A DNA stretch of 64,000 nucleotides, taken from Craspedostauros australis (lineage: Eukaryota; Bacillariophyta; Bacillariophyceae; Mastogloiales; Achnanthaceae). Where the stretch lies: assembly GCA_026770025.1 (NCBI GenBank), contig JAMXDE010000014.1, positions 248,001 to 312,000 on the forward strand, read 5' to 3'. The translations under genes and the position numbers were made by a program. Below the pieces are notes generated by a model, which saw only the letters and a list, made by a program, of their open reading frames with translations, was not told the DNA's origin and did not search any database. Shown here one piece after another: positions 22,642-33,454 of the stretch. How positions within the stretch are numbered: position 1 is the stretch's first letter; each line of letters opens with the position of its first letter.

Positions 22642-23559
22642 TCAAATGATGTCCGCCTTCGACGTGGGACGATCGACGATCACCTCGGATCCGCTGGAGT
22701 CGTATTCTTCGTCGTGCTGCCCGTTCCGTTGGAAGCCCTGCGCCATGTTCATCTGCTTTGGATCTCGCATGATCGCGTGCAACACAATGATGAAGCAACT
22801 GATCGAGACAAACGTCGCGACTGGCCACAGGCATTTCCACGCCACGACCGCCGCAGTCAATGCGATGAGGAAGTTCGAGCGATGATTAATGGATACCAAT
22901 GATCCGATGTTGCGACCGAAGAAGACGAGCTCGTTCGATATGAGGTACCCATGGAGCTCCCACAATCCCCACAGCGTCCCCAACGAAATCAGCATGCCCG
23001 GGTGCATCAATGCAACCACAAGGGCCACCCCTGCCGCCACCAACGCGTAGTTGGAGACGAAGTATGCAAAATTCAGCTTCAGCCTCGTCTTCACCTTCTC
23101 GAACGACGTCTTGTCCAGTTTTGTGGTCGGTGGTGCGAAGGCATCCTGCGCGAAGCAGAAACCCTGCGTTGACACGCCCAGGAACACTGGCAATGGACGC
23201 AAGGTCTCGACGCTGATCTTGGATCTCGTGTCGGTGACGCTGTGTTGCCCAGTTCGACGTTTGAGCGCGCGCAAACAAGCAAATAGACAAACGGGCATAT
23301 GGTGGAGTCCAGGAATGCACCCAAAAAAGCCGGTGAAGCAAGCAGATGAGAGTGTCAGAGGAGTTGCATCGGTTGGTAACGGTACGCAGCAACAAGCTGG
23401 CACCCCACAAGCTGAAATCAAATCCGAGGCTCCCCATACATGCACTCACATGGCTGTGAAAAAGTTGCGGATCGATTCCATGTCGATGCTCACAGAAGGT
23501 GAACTCCCATGGTGCCTTCTGCCATCCATGTCTGCTCCGTGTGCAATCCCTGCTGCCAT
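22642..23559 (-). CDS. PRA1-family prenylated Rab acceptor
   Basis: Exons 23559-23450 and 23239-22642 (235 aa). The intron (210 nt) has GTGAGT and ACACAG ends in phase 2 and joins SIRNFFTA to VTDTRSK. The core matches PRA1: LRPLPVFLG, then KTRLKLNFAYFVSNYALV and two long hydrophobic pairs (about residues 110-150 and 175-215) separated by a short loop. PRA1 proteins sit in ER, Golgi or endosomal membranes and bind prenylated Rab GTPases, aiding their release from GDI. The C terminus is hydrophilic and acidic. The gene is about 2 kb from the Rab prenyltransferase gene, which acts in the same pathway. Confidence 0.85.
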
Positions 23560-24429
23560 CTTGATGTATTGTGGTAGAGTACTCGATTGCGCTGCGCTTA
23601 GCTTCTATCCGTTTCCTTGTTCCGTTCTGATTGCTTCCTACCGAGAGTAAGCCTTTGCGATTGTGGTGTATAATCACTCGTATTCTAATGGTGGTTGCCC
23701 TTGAAGGGTGCTTGATGTGCTCTTCCACTTTGACCTCTCCGTCTCGACCTCTTCCTGGCGACAACAACGGCGATCTCGTCTCTCTTGTGCTTTTGTGCTT
23801 CCTGTCTGGTGTTCCCCCTTACTTCATGAGTTCTTCTGTTGTTGTTGATGGCGACAAATGACTTTCGAATCGCCCAACAAGAGAACGCCGAAAAGCCACG
23901 AACAAAACGGAGAGATTCGAACCGTTTGAAGGTGTCAAAACAGTCGAGTTATTCGACAACGAAGTGCAGTCATATTGATCAACTGTTTGAAGTACATGTA
24001 AAGGCCTTTGTCAAGGAACGATGACGTCAATGAGGTGATGTGTGAATCTGTGGCGCCACCACAATCCGACGCGTGACAATTGCGTGCTGTGTGATCTTCC
24101 GCGTTTGTGGTGGTTCCGATTGTTGGGCAGTTCACGTTGTTGTGTAAGCGCAATCGTGACGCCACCATCCATCACCCGACCGATCCAGTCCATGCCAACA
24201 ATGGGTGGTGATGACATCAACAACAACAACAACAACAACCACATGAGCCGCTGAATCATCCGCTCTATCCACGATCGTCTCCTTTGTTCCCCTTCCTTTG
24301 TACCAATACCAAAGATCGCAACTCCAACATCACAACCACAACATCTCTGCAGAAATAGCATCACAACCCGATCCAACGAATCTACACTGTACACCTCCTC
24401 TCTTCCATTTACGCTCTACCCTATCCATC
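23560..24429. other. Divergent intergenic region
   Basis: About 870 nt between the start of the PRA1 gene and the start of the Cys-repeat plastid gene. A CAA trinucleotide run is at about 24219-24238. No gene recognised. Confidence 0.6.
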
Positions 24430-24789
24430 ATGTTCGGCAAGGTTTCTTTCGCAACAGTCTTCTGCATCGCAGGCACCGTGGTCCAGACATCCGCCTTCTC
24501 GCAGACTGCCCCTGCCTTCGTCGCCCGAAGGACGACCACGCCGTTGAAGGCGATCAGCACCGGCAGCGATGTCTTCGGAGTGGCATCCTCGCACGCGGCA
24601 GGATGCGGATGCTCCAAATGCGCCTCGGCCCACGGATCCCAGTGTTCGTGCGCCACCTGCCAGTCGTCTCATGGAGAGGACTGCGCATGCGACGACTGCA
24701 GCGTCCGAGTCCACGCCTCGAACTGCGACTGCGCTTCGTGCTCCTCTCAGCACGGACCATCGTGCGGTTGTGCCAACTGTCGCATATAA
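24430..24789 (+). CDS. Small plastid-targeted protein of five Cys/His 13-residue repeats
   Basis: Single exon, 119 aa. The start MFGKVSFATVFCIAG gives a signal peptide ending QTSAF|SQ, the plastid import motif, followed by a short Thr/Arg-rich transit stretch. From about residue 55 to the end it consists of five units of the pattern H-x(3)-C-x-C-x(2)-C-x(3), for example HGSQCSCATC and HGPSCGCANC; the third is one residue longer. Each unit has one His and three Cys, a layout suited to binding metal such as Zn, Cu or Fe (inference). I do not recognise a named family. The ATG at 24430 is favoured because it yields the targeting signal. Confidence 0.85.
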   Translation: MFGKVSFATVFCIAGTVVQTSAFSQTAPAFVARRTTTPLKAISTGSDVFGVASSHAAGCGCSKCASAHGSQCSCATCQSSHGEDCACDDCSVRVHASNCDCASCSSQHGPSCGCANCRI

Positions 24790-25758
24790 ACGCCCTGCAA
24801 GTTCGTTCGCATTGGCACAATACACCGCATGCGCAGGTCTACCTGAGCGTTCCCACAGATCCAGCGACGTATCGCAGGTTCCCAGAGGCAAGGCGACAAT
24901 CAAGGGACGAAGTGAGTTGGGATATTCCATGAAGTTGGTCCGCTACTGAAGAACAAACGACTGACAACTGGAACACAACACACATACACATGCAACGAAC
25001 AAGTCAAGCATTTGCTATTCTTAACAACTATTATTAGTGCTCTATTTATTTCTATGAATATTCTATTGACACCGTCACGCTTCCCATTGGTTGGGTCTCC
25101 ATTCTCACCATCTCAGCAACTGGAAACACATCTGACTTGGAAGGTGATTTGGAAACCCTTCAGTCATCGTGTGGAGTATTGCGTGATACGACCATGAATA
25201 GCTGTATTTCTTGTGCACATTGGAAAGCAATGGCAGCCGATTGACTCCACAACGACACATCCACAAGCATAGCAGTGCATACTCGATACAATCTCAGTGA
25301 TGCATGTGTGAAGATCTCGCTTGATAACTGCTATTGCAAGGCTTGGACATATTAGCACGAGGACGAATACGAGTACGTGCCAATACTCCAGGAATGGGAA
25401 TCTTACCGACTTCCATGGGCTCATTTTGTGATACAGAGTCTACGTAAACGAATGTAGACAAATGGAATAATCCATTGAGTCCATTTCTCCCTTTTCGTGT
25501 GTGATCTTCTTCACCGTGGTATCCAAGCCCAACACGGCACGACACGAAGTCCACGACAACAATCCACACAACAGCGAGACTTGCGACCAACTCTCTCCAT
25601 CCCAGCGAGAACGCACAGAGAGACCACACGAAGCTCACAGAAGGAAGCAATCATCACAAGAACAAGAGAAAGGGACACAAGAGGAGCTGTCTCACAAAGC
25701 CGCAGATCATCGCAATACTCGGAGCCACACACTTTGCCGCAACGAGCGAGACGACAAG
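24790..25758. other. Intergenic, no gene recognised
   Basis: About 970 nt between the Cys-repeat gene and CSN4. The part from about 25500 is open in the CSN4 frame but Arg/Ser/Gln-rich and lacks similarity, so it is treated as 5' UTR. Confidence 0.6.
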
Positions 25759-27491
25759 ATGGAGAGACTGAAGGAGAAGATCGACAGCTCCATCCAGAGC
25801 AAGAACTACGGCGGGATCCACGAAGTGTTCTCGGCGCAGCCTGATTCCTGGAACAGCATCGGGCAGGGAGAGCAACGCAGTCTGGCGGCGCATTTCGTCA
25901 AGTGCGCCGTGTCCCATCCCAACTTCCTGCCTGCCGCATTCGGCGATGAGCAGATGATGAAGATCATGATCGACGCTTTGGGTCATTTGCCAAGCACGGT
26001 GGAGGGTGCCGCCGACAGCAAGCTGCGCCAGATGATCTTCGATTACAAGGTCAACGAGGATTCCGAATTCTCGGAGGCGGCACGGATTTTGTCGGGAACC
26101 AGAATGGAGGACGATCCGGAGAGCGTCTACTACACATCTGCCGCCACCAAGTGCGATGGTAAGTCTCAAACGTCAACTTCCAATGAACCAATCATGTGCA
26201 TATGGATGACATTCGCATGTGAATTGGAAACACGCAGTCTCTCCAGAGAGAGAGATACGCATTCGCAAGGCCTCAAAGTAGACCTGGCCATGCCGGATCT
26301 ATGCGAACAAATGCGTGGAGTAGAGCATTGAAACCAGGTCCATCCTTGTCCGTTCTACAGAAGCAGCCACAATCATACTCACATCAATCCCCTTTCTTGC
26401 ATTCATCCATGTGCATATCATATTTGATGACAATTTGGCAACCATCTGCGACGATGCATCTCACAGTGTACGTGAAGATTGCGGAATGCTTTTTGGAGGA
26501 TGATGAAATCGTGGAGTCCGACTCAGCCGTGACGAAGGCTGGCAGCGTGATCGAGGGCATCAAGGACCCAGAGCAGCATGTCACGCTAATTCTGCGTTTC
26601 AAGTCAACCTACGCACGCGTGCTTGATGCAAACCGCAAGTTCCTCAGCGCCGCCTCCCGATACCACGAGCTCAGTCAAAGCTCTGACGATGTCATCCGCG
26701 CCGAAGATCTCCTGACCATGCTTGGAAAGGCAGCGACGACCGCCATACTCGCGCCGAGCGGACCGCAGCGACATCGAGTTTTGGGATACGTGAGTATACA
26801 ATACATGGCATTGCAGTGTTGTTCGTTGCAACAGTGTAGTGTGGGTTGCAGATGTCACTTGTTGCATTGTACATGCCATACCTCACCACTTCTCATGCGA
26901 CTGCTTTATTTCACCGTCCTAATGATCCGTCGTTTGTTTTTCACTCCAATCCACGTACGCGCGTCAACATATTCATACACACGTCCACGCATTCGCATTT
27001 CTTCTGACAAATACTCGCACATGCTCGTACAACAGATATACAACGATAGCAGACTTTCCGAGCTGGACACAATCGAGAACCTGGAGACGCACTCGACAAT
27101 CTTGAAGAAAATGTACAAGCAGCAGATCATCGGCAAGGCGGAGCTTACCAAGTTCGAATCCACTTTGCAGGCACACCAGAAAGCAGTCATGGGCGATGGT
27201 CTGACTATCCTGGAGCGCAGCGTTGTGGAGCACAACATGATCGCTGTCAGCAAGGTATACGATTCCATCCGTTTCACTGACCTTGGTCGGATCCTTGCCG
27301 TGGGGACTGACAAGGCCGAAAAGATTGCAGCGAACATGATCATGGACGGATCCCTGCGAGGTTCTATCGACCAAGTCGCGGGCTTTTTGGAGTTCGAAGA
27401 TCCCAACACGGAGCAGGCCAACTGGGACAAGTCTCTGTTCAACTTTTGCTCCGAACTCAACCAACTCACAGAGTCGATACAGACGATGTAG
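25759..27491 (+). CDS. CSN4: COP9 signalosome complex subunit 4
   Basis: Exons 25759-26158, 26467-26789 and 27036-27491 (392 aa, near the human length of about 406). Donors are GTAAGT and GTGAGT; acceptors end CACAG and AACAG. CSN4 is a PCI-domain scaffold subunit of the COP9 signalosome, which removes NEDD8 from cullins. Family features: YVKIAECFLEDDE, TYARVLDANRKFLSAASRYHELS and ATILAPSGPQRHRVLG in exon 2, then KMYKQQIIGKAELTKFESTLQAHQKA, LERSVVEHNMIAVSKVYDSIRFTDLG and AEKIAANMIMDGSLRGSIDQVAGFLEFE in exon 3 (PCI winged helix). The second intron is a multiple of three without a stop codon. Confidence 0.93.
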
Positions 27492-27835
27492 GAGTACACT
27501 TGCAGATAGAACATAGAGCACTCTGTGGCAGTTTAGATTTCAGCATTCCGTGCTGCAGTGATGCCCGTTCAGAGTTTGTCTTGTTCTTTTGCGGCGATTG
27601 GGGCGACTTATTCGTTGCTTGGCTTCGCGCTCCTTTTCGCATTGGGCGTGTTTATTCCAGCGTACTTGTGCGAGTAGTGACCAACAAACTCGACCATCGA
27701 CACAGCGTGGATGTACTAACGTTGGCTACGCGCATTTGTTGGTACGACTACAGCAGGAACGTGTGTCTTTCTTTTTGCATCATGCTCATGCAACACCGAC
27801 TTGTCGCGTACCATGGAACAGTGCAAGAACAGCAC
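27492..27835. other. Convergent 3' region between CSN4 and the Ycf49-like gene
   Basis: 344 nt between two convergent stop codons. It shows no feature beyond the expected 3' UTRs. Confidence 0.6.
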
Positions 27836-29666
27836 TCAAAACCAACCTTCAAAGCTTGGGTCTTGACTTCGCTTGTACCACTTGAAGGCGTTCAGGACGG
27901 AAGGGACAGCCACGACAGACAACCCAAGCCAAACATTGGCCTCGAACGAAAAGTCGACGAAGAGCTCGCCGTACTTGATGGCGTACGACCCCACCGCACA
28001 TCCGACGAACAGCTTGATCAGGAATGTGTAGTCATTGTCATCAGCCAGAGCATCTCCGAGATCCTCGAATCCAACCAGCGATTCCGATTCGGCCGCCTTC
28101 TCTGTAGCTGTCTGTGTCTGCGTGACTGCGAGCGGGGCGTTCGTTGTCTTGTCAACGAGTGCCTTCAGATCGTCGTTGAGGGGAGGCTCCCATCCGTTGG
28201 ATCGTGCAATTCTGTAGGTCGCGATGGCCGCGGTCGTGTTGCCGATGCAAGTCAGCAACGCCTGCAGCGGAACAAGGATGGGGATTCGATTGAAGAAGAG
28301 ATGGTAGGTGCAAGCTGTGATGCCTGAGCTGTGCAACGGCAGCAATCCCCACGTCAGACCTTTCCATGTTGGATTGTTCACAACATCTGCCCATCTCCAT
28401 GCGAATCCCATCGCAACCAAGAACTCTACCAACGACGACACATGGATGATCCATCTATCATACGAGTATGCAGTAGGTTGTCGCAGGAAGTGCAGTGACG
28501 ATGTCATGCATTGTTGTGGTGGGAGTGATGGTGCCAACGACGGCGGTTATTGTGCATTGCATTGGATTGAGATAGCGTGGGACGATACAATTAGCCACAG
28601 CAGGACGTGAAGAATGAAAAAATGAAATACAGTATGTTGTGTGAGCCATCTCTGGGGCATCGAAAGAGACGAATGCTGCACATCGTATTCGTCATGACAC
28701 AGACAATACATGAAGCATGAGGGCATCATCCATAGCTCGTATTAGCACCAGTGCATACTGTACGACTACGTACATATGTGCACTTGCATCACTCGTGATA
28801 ACTTACGTTGCGATCGTCAATGCATTCTCAGGCTCTGTCGTGGCCCCCAAAGCATCAAATGTGAACGGGAGGTCCATGAATCCGCCGAGATACGGAGTAT
28901 GCACCGTCGGGTCCGCCAACGCTGGCACGGCTGCTGTGATACCCGCCGCTACCGTCAACACAGCCACCAAGAGGATCATGGGCATGTAGCTCTGCGCGGT
29001 GCTTGGCATGGGCGCATCTTTCTCCTTGGCCTCCAAGGCTTGCCGAAATGCAACCACGGTCACCAGATTGGTCATGGTGAGCAAGGATTCGGCAGAACCA
29101 TGCAGCCAATCCGAATCGGCCAATGACACGCCGTACAACACCTGGGCAGCTATCGCGGCTGGGATGGTGAGGAAGACGAAGAGCAGGCAGGTGGCAAACC
29201 CGACCGTCACTCCCTTGGGGCAGTCATTTTCTTCCACATCCAAGAAGTAGAGAAACGCTAGGTACGGCAGCAGGGAAGCGCCGAAGAATGGCCCGGCCAG
29301 GGCTTCCGCCGTTTCTCTGTCGATGTTGAGGCTGAGCGAAGACGCGGAGCTGATGAGCTCGGTGGGTATCATATCCAATGGCAGCATCCGCATTTGAGAT
29401 GATCTGCGTTGTGACGCAGCTTGGCTTTTGTCATGGCACTTCCACCTAGCGCTTTCGTCGTAGAAATGGCGCAATGGTTGCCTCGAATCTTGCTGGTTCC
29501 GCAAGCTGGTGCCACGATCGGTCAGAGAGGACAGCCGCGTCGCTGAGAACGCGTTGACACTCTCGAACACAGTCGTAGCCAGCAGCAGCGGTAGCACCAA
29601 TACCAGCAGTGCTGGTCCTCGGATTGCCCAACTCTGTCCTCTCCTCATACTGTTGCGGTTCTTCAT
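27836..29666 (-). CDS. Ycf49-like plastid membrane protein (DUF3593-DUF2499)
   Basis: Exons 29666-28807 and 28454-27836 (492 aa); the intron (352 nt) has GTAAGT and ATAG ends, phase 2, and creates the junction ALTIAT|WIIHVSS typical of DUF2499. The N terminus has a signal peptide ending SVNAF|SATR, then a basic transit region to about residue 95. Residues about 120-210 match DUF3593 (FFGASLLPYLAFLYFLD, YGVSLADSDWLHGSAESLLTMTNL). Residues about 285-375 match DUF2499/Ycf49 (VEFLVAMGFAWRWADV, NPTWKGLTWGLLPLHSSGITACTYHLFFN). Several membrane helices follow. Ycf49-type proteins are conserved in cyanobacteria and plastids; their role is not settled. Confidence 0.88.
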
Positions 29667-30242
29667 CGATCGACTTGCGTCTGTTTCGAGAAGGTGCCAA
29701 TTGTGGGCCTGTTCTCGGTGCTTCCTCCTCGTGGTCGTAGAGCACGTGTGTCCCCAGTCGGCTTGGTGTCAGAGTTCGGATGTGGTGGCGCTGATGGATT
29801 TGGATCTTTCCTCTCTTTCTCAATTGGCGGATTGGGTCAATTGAGTCAAGCCACCGTCGGCGATGTTTTGTCTGCCACCACGAAGATCGAACGACCGAAA
29901 TGGCTCAAGAGCCAACAACAAGCGCTCGCAGAAACCAACGCACGATTGCGGAAAGCCTGAGCATTGTTCCCTCCTCTGTGGAAAGACCTTCCCAGGTTCA
30001 TTCTTCCGATGTTCTCGCCTCATGATGACCCTCGCCATCGTCATTGACTGATGGGCCATCGTCTCATCCCAATGTTCACAGGAACAATCGTACCATTATG
30101 ATCATAATCTTGCAACCTCGTAAATCAATTCACAGCAACAACAAAAGCAGCGTAGAACAACAACAGCCAACCAACAGACAACACTCAACCAAACCAAACC
30201 AAAACAAAGCACAACAAAAGCAAAAGCACGGTCGCAGCAAAG
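29667..30242. other. Divergent upstream region of Ycf49-like and MsrA genes
   Basis: About 575 nt shared upstream of two divergent genes. The last 100 nt before MsrA are A/C-rich (CAACAA, AAACC) and probably 5' UTR. No defined promoter motif seen. Confidence 0.5.
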
Positions 30243-30974
30243 ATGGGATGCACACAGTCCACCACAGCCGATCAAACGGTGGCACAGCCACCGCAGATCA
30301 AGCACCAGCAAGAAGAAAATCAGCAGCAACAACAGGAGCAGGCAAGGGCCATGCAAGAGCCACCAACCGCAAGCGATGCCAATGCTGGATCGACGATGTC
30401 CAACCACCTTGCGTTGGGAGCGGGTTGTTACTGGGGCACGGAGAAGTTCGTCAAGAAGGACTTCCAGAAGCGTTTTCCCAAATCCATCCTGAACGCCAAG
30501 GTGGGGTTCATGTCACCGTACGAAACACCAAAATACAGAAATCCCACGTACGAACAGGTGTGCCGCGGAGATTCGGATCATGTGGAGGTTCTGTACATCG
30601 AACTGAAGGACCCCGAGCAGCACTTCGAGGAGCTGCTCCGCTTCTTCTTCTCCTTCCATGACCCGACGACGTTGAATCGGCAAGGCAACGACCGCGGATT
30701 CCAATATGCGAGCTACATCTTCTTCAGTGACGATCGGCAGAAGGAGATCGCCCAGCGCGTGAAATCGGAGATGCAGGAATTGCTGGACACGAAGCAGATT
30801 CGCACGTTCCACACGAAGCACGTGCTGACGGAGGTTGCGCGCATGCGCAAATTCACTCAGGCACGGGAGGATCATCAGCAGTATCTCGCCAAGAATCCCT
30901 TTGGATATTGCAACCATCGCATACGTTTCAAGAAGTGGCCTGCCAAGAAGGAGACGGAGGAGAAGCAGCAGTGA
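30243..30974 (+). CDS. msrA: Peptide methionine sulfoxide reductase A with N-acylation motif
   Basis: Single exon, 243 aa. MsrA reduces the S form of methionine sulfoxide in proteins using a catalytic Cys, here in GAGCYWGTEKFV (about residue 63). Other family motifs: NPTYEQVC, HVEVLYIEL, FHDPTTLNRQGNDRGFQYASYIFF and the C-terminal GYCNHR with a possible resolving Cys. The first residues, MGCTQSTT, fit an N-myristoylation site (Gly2) with an adjacent Cys for palmitoylation, followed by a Gln-rich linker of about 45 residues. This suggests a membrane-attached enzyme, not a plastid or mitochondrial one. The ATG lies in AAAGATGGG, after a long C/A-rich leader. Confidence 0.93.
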   Translation: MGCTQSTTADQTVAQPPQIKHQQEENQQQQQEQARAMQEPPTASDANAGSTMSNHLALGAGCYWGTEKFVKKDFQKRFPKSILNAKVGFMSPYETPKYRNPTYEQVCRGDSDHVEVLYIELKDPEQHFEELLRFFFSFHDPTTLNRQGNDRGFQYASYIFFSDDRQKEIAQRVKSEMQELLDTKQIRTFHTKHVLTEVARMRKFTQAREDHQQYLAKNPFGYCNHRIRFKKWPAKKETEEKQQ

Positions 30975-33454
30975 TCGCAGGAGGCATGGAGATAGACAAG
31001 GCCGGGAATGGATAGACTGGTTGTAGATGAGAGATGCGTACTATACGATATATATTGTGCTTGAGCGGAGTAGAATAGTTCATGTTCATGTTCATCATGC
31101 CATGTCATGCCATGCACAAGGACAAAGCTGACCATGGACAGAAAAAGAGCTGATGGCGCCGCGACATCGTTGGACAAGAATGAATCCATTCCAACACACG
31201 TTCTTTAGCCACAATGTGCAATAGAGCAGAGCACTTGGCTTGGACATCATATAGTACTGCGAGTACCATTCTCTCCTCCTCTGTTCGTGCAATGGCAAGG
31301 ATATGTTCTATCCTCCCCATACTTGCATGAAGACTACCACCTGCATGGGTAGTTCCACTCGCGAAGTTTGCCGTTGTTCTTCTTGAGTTTCGATCAAACC
31401 GTCTTCTTTGCATTCCGTGTCATGAGCCAATTCGATATTGTCAATCGTGATTGTATCCCACGAATGATCCAATCGTGGGTGTCTTCGTTTCGAAAATCAA
31501 ACCTCGAATCCGTGACTGTCCATTCATGAAGTTCCCTTTCCGCGATGACAACGCAATTTGCGCTATTTGATTGGGTTGAATCGTATCCATGAAGTTCGGT
31601 TTTGGGCGAAAAGTTGACATCAGGAACTTAACTAGCGTTCAACGTATTGTTCTTTTTCGCGATTTTCTTCTGCGCGCGAGGCCAAACGTGGAGACAAACG
31701 AATCAGGCTGAGAATTCTGTGTCGTCATCATGGCGGTTGTCGTGGCGTTTTCTCCTCTTTGGTGGAGACGCATCAACGAAGAGGAGCGAGATTTGGTGAA
31801 GCTCGTTCAAACAAAGGCGACAACATCAACATCGTAGGTAGAGAGTACGCGAACAAACGCCTCGTGCCATCACGGAACTCCCAGCCACATCACGAGTGGA
31901 AGCGCTCCGCCCCCTTTCTGTTCTGTTCTGTTCTGTCGCGTTGGTACAAGGAAGCAAACGCGAGAAGCAGCCCAGAGAGACTGAACGCAGAGAGGGGAGA
32001 AACAAAGGCCGACACGAAGGAACCAACCAACGAACTGCCCAGAGCAACGAATGAGCGCTGGGGCATTGAAGCGTCGAAGTGCTCCGAGTCCTTTTGACCG
32101 AGGAGAGTTGGTCTGCTCTACTACTACAAATAAAAGAAAGCAATTGCACAACATCACAAAGGGGAAGCAAGAGCAACAATCAACCCATCAAATCAACGCA
32201 GCCATCTGTCCCATCATTCATCCATAGAGTGCTAATAGAATACAATTACGTATTATACGAATAGAGCAGAAGCCATCGCATCACATCGCATCGCATCATC
32301 GACACCGACGTCGACATCGATCGTGAAGCAACTGCAGAACACAATAGCAGAGTACATCTCCGAAACATTCCTCGTGGCAGTCTCGGTCTGCATGAATCAA
32401 AAAGTGACAAATTTGTTCTTCATTTCCACACAAAACTTCAATCAGATCTCTTTCTCCACCTCCACCTCCATCATCATCATCAACAGGACAAACATCAGAG
32501 CATTGCTCCTTGTTCTGAACAACAACAACAACAGCAGCAACAACAACCACAAGTACAGTAAAAACAAGTACAGCAAAGACAACAGCCACTCCGAGCATCT
32601 GTAACAACGAACAGATCAAGTGCAGACCTCCAAGAGCCTGTGAATCTACAAATCAGACCAAATAAAGCAAGGGTGGGCCAAACCGGGTGGCACACAGCAA
32701 CAACTCTCATTGTGGTGTTCCTGCGTCGTCCTCCCGCAGACTCAAGACTCGACCACCACGCAGTGCGTACCATACTCGCGCAACTGCGAAGGCAACTGCG
32801 AATTTGCGAACAGAGCGACGCAAAGTTCCCACACACATCAAACAGAAACGCACATTCGTATCCTCACTCAACACGACACGCACTGGAGACTTACAACCGT
32901 CATCAGAGCTGCGATACGCGCAGTCGAGCATTAGGCAATCCTCTGCTCGTATTGCATTCGAAAGAAGAGAGCCCTGTCTGTTGTGGACATATCCGCAACG
33001 AACCTACCATACGGTCGAAGTCCTCCGGGACGGATCGTACGCGATCACATCGTCAGGCGTGGATTGCTTTCTTCACTTCCGTGCCAAGCCCATTTCTCTC
33101 GCTCCGGCTCCGGTCGAATCCTAGCTGACGTGTACTACATCCCGCTTCACAGATCTCTTGAGCCTCTCCAGCCCCTGCACACACAGACGCACGCACACAC
33201 ACACGCACACATCCTTTATTCATCAACATTTCGTCACGAACGCGAACATCAGCAACATCCAGCAATTTCCGTTCATCGCGAGCGCAGATTCAAACAGCCG
33301 AATCGCCTTCGAAGGATACCAGAACGTGCGAAGTAGCCAACCAATACGCGCAGTAGCAAGCAATACACACAAGGTATACACACAATAGCAGCAGCAGCAG
33401 AGAGGGCCAACGCTACGCTACCGTACGCTGCCATACCACATTCCACATTGCACC
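30975..33454. other. Intergenic, 2.5 kb, no gene recognised
   Basis: Holds short direct repeats (TTCATG and CATGCCATG near 31080-31115), CAACAA runs near 32517-32550, and an A/C-rich ACAC tract near 33180-33215 just upstream of the PX gene. Open frames of 60-160 codons occur on both strands but have biased, low-complexity composition and no family resemblance. Confidence 0.55.

Noticed and set aside
23915-23945. tRNA T-arm-like sequence (GATTCGAACC)
   Set aside because: No acceptor stem, D-arm or anticodon arm could be paired around it.
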